Below are positions 57,337-64,000 of a stretch of 64,000 nt of DNA, piece by piece; within the stretch, counting starts at the first letter, position 1; each line of letters starts with the position of its first letter. Position numbers and translations under genes: made by a program. The stretch is taken from assembly GCA_027257055.1 (NCBI GenBank), contig JAPVLO010000138.1:3100001-3164000 (forward strand), given 5' to 3'. The notes under the pieces are model-generated. The model had not been told where the DNA came from, did not search any database, and saw only the letters and a list, made by a program, of their open reading frames with translations. Source of the stretch: Cephalopachus bancanus. Taxonomy: Eukaryota; Chordata; Mammalia; Primates; Tarsiidae.

Positions 57337-59254
57337 AATGATTAATTATACATTTCCACCGAGGCCTGAAAAAAACTAGTCACATGATTATAGGGCAAAC
57401 TTGTTTGCTTATTTGTAATGTTGTTATTTCTAATGTGTTCTGAATTTATAACCTTTCCATTTTACATGTGCTATGAAATTTCATTTTCTGTTCATATTCC
57501 TGAAATAAATATAAGTATTCCTGATATTAAATGATATCACTTTGACTTTGATTCCTTACTTTATTTTGTCTTAGCATATCATTAAATAATACATCTGTGA
57601 ATAAGTAGTTATTGGTGTAGGTTTAAGACATTGTGCAATAATTACATCCTGAGAGGTAAGATGCAGTTCCTAAGATGTAATAGAAAACTGTTTTCTAAGT
57701 GATGATATTCTGGTACTTTAATTACTAAACTTTCTATAATATACAAGTCGGTATGGACTCTCACGCAACCCTAAATGATTTTAATGTTTTCATAATTAGT
57801 AGAATAAAAACATCCTCTTTAGGAATAATTCCATCTCAATAGTGCTTGAGAACAAAAATCAACACCAGGTCCCCATAAAAGTATTGGGAATATATGATAT
57901 TTAAATTCTGAAACTGTACAATAAATCAATGGTTATTGGCTTGGTAAGGAAATACGATGCTAACAACAATAAAAAGTTTCAAATATTATTTGATTTGGTG
58001 AATTTAGTTACTATATGATATTGGTATTTAGTGAGGAACTGATTTACCATAGGAAATTATTTTTCAACCCAAAACAAAGTCAATCAACATTTTTTGTTTC
58101 TATGGTATTTTACAAAGGGCATGTCTACTCTACCACAATCAATTTTGCCAACCTGCTAATGCCTTTGACCCTGATCTGAGAACCTTTTACTTGAACTTGG
58201 CCTCCCAAATAAGATAAATATGGTTGTGGATGTGGTTTGTGGAGGGCAGAGGGACAGCCAGCCTGGGCTTACCCAGCCGATGCTAAGTGCAATATTATGG
58301 TGTAGAAGAGGAAACACGCCAACTCAAAAATGAAAGAATTTCCTGTGCTTCACTCTTCAAAACATTCAAAATTATTGAGTTGGCCCCTGATACACAGGAA
58401 AATATTCTAAACTGGAAAGTAATTTGTTTGAAAGTATTTTCCTCCATGGTGAAAACCCATGAAAGTAACTCCTAGGTATTATAATATATAAGGTGAAAGT
58501 TGATATCCTATCTCTCTTGTAATATTTTCCTTACATAAGGGAAGCCTCTGGAGTCTCAATAATTAAAACTACCCCATAATACTGACAGAGTGGATGTAGG
58601 TTGAGATTTTCCACCACATAAGTATTGGTTAAGTTTTATTGCCTGAAAAAAAATGTACTTTTTCATAAGTGAGTTTTTCTACATTTACTGTGTGCCAGTT
58701 CTAACATTTATTTTTATTTTACCCAAGTGTTGATTTTTCCTTTTATAATTAAATTCAGATTTTTTTATTGGTTGGAGTTGATTGCTTGGAGATTTTTATC
58801 TTCATATTGATTCCTGCAAATAACCTCTGACCGGTCTTGCTTTTGTATTGAAGAAAAAGGTACAATTCAGACATAGAGAAAAGACAAGAAGTTAAGGATT
58901 GTTGACAAACACAAAAGCTTTCATCATGGTGTTTCTGTACTTCAGGAGTATGTCTTAAAGCTTATCTCAGAAAGTACCAACTCATTCATTTGCCATCGGA
59001 GTTCTTTCATCAACATGTTATGGTTGCAACTTGATATCTATCTTCCAATACTTATCCAAAATTTGTTTTTCCCTTCTGAAACTTTCCACATGGTCTTCCT
59101 TCTGTCTAGAAAGGCTTTTCTTCTGCTTTCTGACTTTTCAAAACTTACATGTTCTTCAAGGCCTTGCTGAGGAAGACCTTCTAGATGAAGCTTTCACAGA
59201 CAGATCCTGGCCAAGAAGGCTCTTTGTGTAGCTTTGTTAGTTTAAATCCTTTAG
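57337..59254. other. Unique AT-rich DNA, no gene seen
   Basis: No recognised repeat; open frames under 70 codons. Confidence 0.5.
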
Positions 59255-59462
59255 TTATATATGTGTCTATCTACCTATCTATCTACATGGTATCTATGTA
59301 TCCATGTATCTATGTATCTAGGTATCTATTTATCTATGGATCTGTCTATCTAATTATCATCTATCTGCTATCTTTATTATCTATCTTTTATCTATCTATC
59401 ATCCATCGATCTATCTCTATTTATATCTACCATCTATCATCTATTTGTTTCTATTTATCCAG
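59255..59462. repeat. TCTA/TATC microsatellite, about 200 bp
   Basis: Long but impure tetranucleotide tract (CTATCTACCTATCTATCTA, ATCTATGTATCTAGG and so on). The 98-codon YLSIY-rich frame across it is a repeat artefact. Confidence 0.95.
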
Positions 59463-59684
59463 TATAGGGATAAATGACTAGACTTTGGAGTTTTTTACTG
59501 CCTGCATTACAATCTCATGAATTTTTTTTCTTGAAATGTGTATGCCTAGGCTTCAATACCGTGAGTAGTAGAGGGGAAATGTATGCAAAAATTCAGGTTG
59601 GCGGAGATAGATTATTTCATTTCTTATATTGTTCTCAAACTTGTATATCAATATTTTTCTTGGGAAAGTCCTTATAGAAATGAT

Positions 59685-59840
59685 GTCTGAGCTAGCTGAG
59701 CCTTGCTGTTCAGTTGGAGGTCTGAAGAGAGAAGATAGAGTGTTCTAAGCAGGAGAATAGCATGAGAAAAGCTGTGGAGGCCAGAAGGAATAAGGTGTGT
59801 TGGCACAGACAGCAGCAGATTAATTGAATATAATCTACAA
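59685..59840 (+). mobile_element. L2-like remnant
   Basis: GTGTTCTAAGCAGGAGAATAGCATGAGAAAAGCTGTGGAGGCCAGAAGG follows the pattern of the L2 3' portion. Confidence 0.5.
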
Positions 59841-60353
59841 AATAGAAAGCTGCTTAGGCTGCTGGAACAAAGTAACTGCTCTGTTACTCTAAGTGTGCTC
59901 TCATATATGCTTTGGCTACATAAAATAATAAAAATAAACCTGAGATCATATGCACAGCACAGTACATTTCCCCAGCAGAGAAATGTGAGCAGATGGTTCA
60001 TTTTGGCTCAAAGACCCTGACAACATTCATGAGTATTCTTGTTCACTATTAAAGTTCTTCTCCATTTAGAGTTATTTGCATATTGCATTGTGCTTCATAG
60101 ATTATTTAATTATGTTTAAGCCTAACTTTGTTTAACTATGTTTAACTATTGAGGCCTACTGTAAGAACTATTATTGTGTTCAACATAAGCAAAAATATTC
60201 TTAGGACTGCTAGCGTGTATCATTAATGCTGGAGAGAGATCATAAATCATACAACCTACCATCAATGTTCTTCAAAGTTTCACTCTGTAGATGATGAGGT
60301 AGCCACCAAAACATGATTGACAGAAGGAATTCTACTTTAACTCCAATAATCTT

Positions 60354-60651
60354 TTTTTTTTTTTTTTGAGTTGGAGTCTCACTCTGTTGCCCAGTCTGGA
60401 GTGCAACAGCATGCTCATGGCCACCCCAGTGTCGACCTGCTGGGCTCAGGCGATCCTTCTGCCTCAGCCTTCCAAGTAGCTGGAACTATAGGTGCTTGCT
60501 ACCACGCCTGGCTAATATTTTTTTTAAATTTATGGGAGAGAAGAGGTCTTGCCAAGTTGCCCGGGCTGGTGTTGAATCCATAGGCTCAGGCAATCCACTT
60601 GTCTCGGCTTCCCAAAGTGCTGGGATTACAGGCTGAGCCACCGAGCCTGGC
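60354..60651 (-). mobile_element. Alu SINE, intermediate type, antisense
   Basis: Right arm in sense GGCCATGAGCATGCTGTTGC (pre-hairpin form). TSD AACTCCAATAATCTT at 60339-60353 and 60652-60666 is perfect. Confidence 0.95.
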
Positions 60652-60784
60652 AACTCCAATAATCTTAACCATCCTTTTTTATTTTTTTTCAGGTTAATAA
60701 CTTGCTTCTAGCTTAATTGAGCCAGGAATTGATTTGAAAGTATTGACATAGTATTGATTCAAGATAATGCTCATTATTTACCAC

Positions 60785-60900
60785 TCTTTCACTTGACAAA
60801 TATTTATTAAGTGCCCACTGTATGTGATAGGCATTGCACTAAATACATGTGATACCTCAGTGTACCTGACAGATAAGTCCTTGGTAGACCTTCAGTCACT
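60785..60900 (+). mobile_element. L2/MIR-like fragment
   Basis: CTTGACAAATATTTATTAAGTGCCCACTGTATGTGATAGGCATTGCACTAAATAC matches the TTTATTGAGCACCTACTATGTGCCAGGCACTG pattern. Confidence 0.65.
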
Positions 60901-60934
60901 GTGGTTATGCACAATGAAGAATGTGTTTTAATGG

Positions 60935-61125
60935 TTATAAGCTTGAACTCAGAGATTGGGTAGAATGGGGTAAAATTTCAGTTCTCACTTAAATGAGCTT
61001 GGGCCAGACACTTTTTCTTTGTATCCTTTGTATCCTTTAGTAAGTTAGAAATAATTGTAATACCTTTCTATCAGATCTATTGTGGAAATTAAGTGAGCTG
61101 ATGCTTTTGAAGAGAATAATACCAA
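60935..61125 (-). mobile_element. MIR, antisense
   Basis: CTTAAATGAGCTTGGGCCAGACACTTTTTC, AAGTTAGAAATAATTGTAATACC and TGTGGAAATTAAGTGAGCTGATGC follow the antisense MIR order. Confidence 0.65.
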
Positions 61126-62646
61126 TAATACCCTAGAATTTATTAAATGCAGTTAATGTCACTTAAAATAATAGGATATTACTTATGTCATCTCCTTAAA
61201 AATAGCATTTGATTAAAATGAGAATAAATAAGGAAGCTTACTGGATATACCCATCCTGCAAGTATATTTGGCATTATTACTATTTTATAAAGCTAATTCT
61301 TTTCTCTTATGAATCTGCAAAATTAAAAAAGTAGCTCATTGCTGCTATAGTTCTGAAAGACAGATTTTACTCCCCAGAGCCTTAGCTGTTCTCTGATTGC
61401 AAGAGGATAAATGTGATATGACTTTTCACCAATACACAGTATAATTCAGTGAATGACTAGTTCAATGTGATGAATAGTATCTTACTAGTCTGAAAGAACT
61501 TTCCAAAGTCTTTTGCACCTCGAGAAGTACCTAGAGCAGAGTGTTATCTGACTAATAATCCCAGAAAAACCTGAACTCTGTCCCTCACTCTTAGTATGTT
61601 TTATTTCTATTTTCAATTTGGTAGCTTGTGAATCAAAGGATAACTCATCTAAACAGCTGTTCAACTGAATTTATGGCAGTTAATGGACCCGGTACATTTA
61701 ATTTATCCTTCTATTCTTTTACTCATGTGTTGGCACATTTATTCATTAGAGTTTTAAATGACACTATATTAAAATATATAAAAGAAGTAGAAGATTGGCT
61801 GAGGAGCTGCGTGGGGAGAGATGTAATGATCACAGCTACCAAGAAATAAGGCTGTGTTATTGTCACAAGTCAACAGGAGCAAATAATCTTGGTCATGGAA
61901 GTTTTCTTGGAGTCAAAATTTGAAAGAAATAAATGCTGTGCATTGGCTAAGAAGCAGCCAAGTATCAAACGTAGGGTTAGCTTTCTTTTTGTTGGAATAT
62001 TTTATAATAAGGCTATTTGCTATCCTTTTTTTGAACAAGGCCTTCATTTAGATAATGTGAATTTAAGTGCAAATAACCAAGATAAAGCTCACACTTTCTC
62101 TCTTTAGTTTTGAAGATGGTGACAAGTTTCCTTTACACATTCAAATTTGCAGTTGTTAAACCTTACTTTTCCTTGACATTCTTATTTTTTTTTTTCCTCC
62201 TTACCAATTGGAAAATATGTCAGGACTAAAACACACTCACATACACATTCAAAACCACTTTAGTAGGAATACACACTTTCCCCTCAATCCATGTGGCCTT
62301 GAAAATGAGCATGTTGAGGGAAGAAGCAGTCTATATGAAAGTGTCTCAGATTCTTGGGTGGCTTGTGGTTAGTGTCATTGTTTTTAAGAACCGATTTTGG
62401 CTTCTGTGGTACGTTGACCTGTGTATGGAATCTCCAAGTAAACGTTTTCTACTCTGTGGGACACCGGGTCAAAGATGAAGGGTTTGCTTCCTTTCTATAT
62501 CATTTTTTTTTCTTGTTATTGACATGATGATTGAAAGCCCTTCTCTTCATTTAGGGCAACGCTTTTATCTTCAGACAAGCATTCCATCATTTGGGAAGCT
62601 TACGTTCAAGGCTAAAGTTTCTTGCAAAGAAAGGTGAAGAAACTCT
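61126..62646. other. Unique sequence, no gene seen
   Basis: AT-rich; frames at 61628, 61889 and 62293 (61-73 codons) have no domain. Confidence 0.5.
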
Positions 62647-62657
62647 CTATCTGGTGT

Positions 62658-62954
62658 TTTGTTTTGTTTGATTGTTTTTAGTCGGTATCTCACACTATTG
62701 CCTCAGGCCGGAGTACAGTAGCAAGATCATGGCTCACCACAGCCTCCACCTCCTGGGCTCAGGCAATCCTTTTGCCTCAGCCTCCTGAGTAGCTGGGACT
62801 ATAGGAAAGTACCACAACATTTGGCAAATTTTTTGATAGAGACAAGGTCTCACTGTGTTGCCCAGGCTCGTCTTAAACTCCTGGGCTCAAGCGATACTCC
62901 CACCTCTGCCTTCCAAAGTGCTGGAATTAACAGACATCAGCTACCACGCCCGAC
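62658..62954 (-). mobile_element. Alu SINE, older J-like copy, antisense
   Basis: CTCACACTATTGCCTCAGGCCGGAGTACAGTAGC to GCTACCACGCCCGAC. Probable TSD CTATCTGGTGT (62647-62657) and CTATTTGGTGT (62955-62965). Confidence 0.92.
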
Positions 62955-63064
62955 CTATTTGGTGTAATTTAAAAAACATAGGGGTTTGCTTTCCACCGAC
63001 AAGGAGCTGCCATTCTTGGCATTAGCCCTTAACATTTTGGCGAAGCCACGTTTCTCCAGAGGGC

Positions 63065-63436
63065 CTGATACGGTATGGATGCTTGTCCCCTCCAAATCTC
63101 CTGTTGAAATGCAATGCTCAGTGTTGGAGACGTGACTCCTTGGTGGTTGTGAGGGTGGATCCTTATGAATGTTCTCACCGCAATGAGAGAGTTCTTACTC
63201 TATTATTTCATGTGAGAACTGTTTGTTAAAAAGAGCCTGGCACCTTCTCTCTCTCTCTCGCTTCTGCTCTGCCCTGTGACATGCCTACTCTCTCTCCACC
63301 TTCCATTGTGACTGGAAGCTTCCTGAGGCCTCATCAGAAGCCCAGTCGATGCTGTACCAGGCACAGTCATGAGCCCAAATAAGCCTCTTTTCTTTATAAA
63401 TTACCCAGCCTCTAGAGCAACCCAAAACAGATGGAC
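63065..63436 (+). mobile_element. MaLR LTR (MST/MLT1 class), sense
   Basis: Starts TGATACGGTATGGATGCTTGTCCCCTCC. Contains TTCCTGAGGCCTCATCAGAAGCC, CCAAATAAGCCTCTTTTCTTTATAAATTACCCAGCCTC and ends near AACAGATGGAC. Probably a solo LTR; the 372-bp length fits the class. A CT-rich stretch lies at 63247-63261. Confidence 0.8.
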
Positions 63437-64000
63437 GCAAGGCCATTGTCAACACTGTCTCTGAATTAAACCATGATCAGTTGGGACACAGATTCGTTTA
63501 TTAGGTTACCTAGGAAGGAAGGCTGTAGAGAGATGAACACTGGATGCGTATGCTTTTATAGGGGAGAATGAAAAGACCAATTGGAAGAGTGGAGCATTGT
63601 CCAGATGGATGAGGGAAAAACCGCAGGGCACTAATCCTTGGAGGCAGCTGACTGGACACCTTACGAAGGGTGTCTGCAGATGAGGCAAGGGTATGGTGAG
63701 CAATGAGGACCTCAAAACAAACTGTGCAGGTGACCAAGATATCTGAGGTTTTCTCTGATTAAAGTGAGACTCTGGGGTCTCTTGATTGGAGTGAGTCTCT
63801 TGATTGTCTGACTCACGGAGACATTTGGCCTATGAGAGAGCTACTCTGGGGGTTTTGAGAGTTAGGATGTGGTCTTAGGGCTACATCGTGCAAAGTTGGA
63901 GTCCTATAAATGATTCAAAACCTTCATATTCCCGCAAACAAAAAATCTGGCACACACTGTGGAATTTCAGAAAGGCTGACTCTTCTTCAAAGTGTGGACC
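63437..64000. other. Unique sequence, no gene seen
   Basis: No recognised repeat. Two overlapping minus frames at 63506-63737 (69-75 codons) are domain-free. Confidence 0.5.

Noticed and set aside
59185..59481. 98-codon YLSIY-rich frame looking like a membrane protein
   Set aside because: Translation of a TCTA microsatellite.

Overview
This 64-kb window is primate nuclear DNA, most likely tarsier (Carlito/Tarsius syrichta). The evidence is in its retroposons. There are about 25 Alu copies, many of a dimeric form whose right arm carries a perfect hairpin (GTGGCCG-GGAG-CGGCCAC) and whose left arm carries a tRNA-like GGTTCGAGACC box. This differs from the lemur/loris and human consensus sequences as I remember them. 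There are also at least four copies of a ~65-bp LTR-derived, A-tailed retroposon that matches what is known as TINEs (Tarsius interspersed elements, mobilised by LINE-1). I see no protein-coding gene, tRNA, snRNA or other functional RNA gene. The window reads as intergenic or intronic DNA built up by retroposition.

Layout. 1-7.6 kb: mostly unique AT-rich DNA with MIR, an old Alu, a 55-bp tandem triplication, and a MaLR-type LTR in which a short internal motif has grown into a 10-bp-unit minisatellite. 7.65-14.5 kb: one full-length sense LINE-1 with target-site duplications (TSDs), a YY1-like 5' motif, broken ORF1 and ORF2, and a 3'UTR. 14.5-18.2 kb: AT-rich unique DNA with a long TG/GA microsatellite. 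18.2-31.8 kb: dense repeats, including an Alu-interrupted inverted repeat, a TINE with a nested Alu, head-to-head L1 pieces, a recent duplication-plus-inversion around a TG microsatellite, an ancient L1M ORF2 remnant, and an Alu that shares its 3' flank with a second copy 3.5 kb away. 31.8-41 kb: MER5A, L2 and Tigger fossils, unique DNA, and a 150-bp direct duplication of which one copy was later split by an L1. 41-49.1 kb: Alus and a three-layer nest, in which an Alu lies inside an antisense L1, which lies inside a TINE-L1 chimera bounded by a 16-bp perfect TSD; then a TINE-Alu fusion. 49-64 kb: unique DNA with a clean TINE inside an L2-like remnant, another antisense L1, a run of antisense Alus, a TCTA microsatellite and a MaLR LTR near the end.

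The functional theme is L1 machinery acting in cis (L1) and in trans (Alu, TINE). The two TINE fusions are best explained by template switching during L1 reverse transcription. The main limits are that subfamily names come from memory and no database or alignment could be run; TSDs, duplications and nested orders were read directly from the bases.
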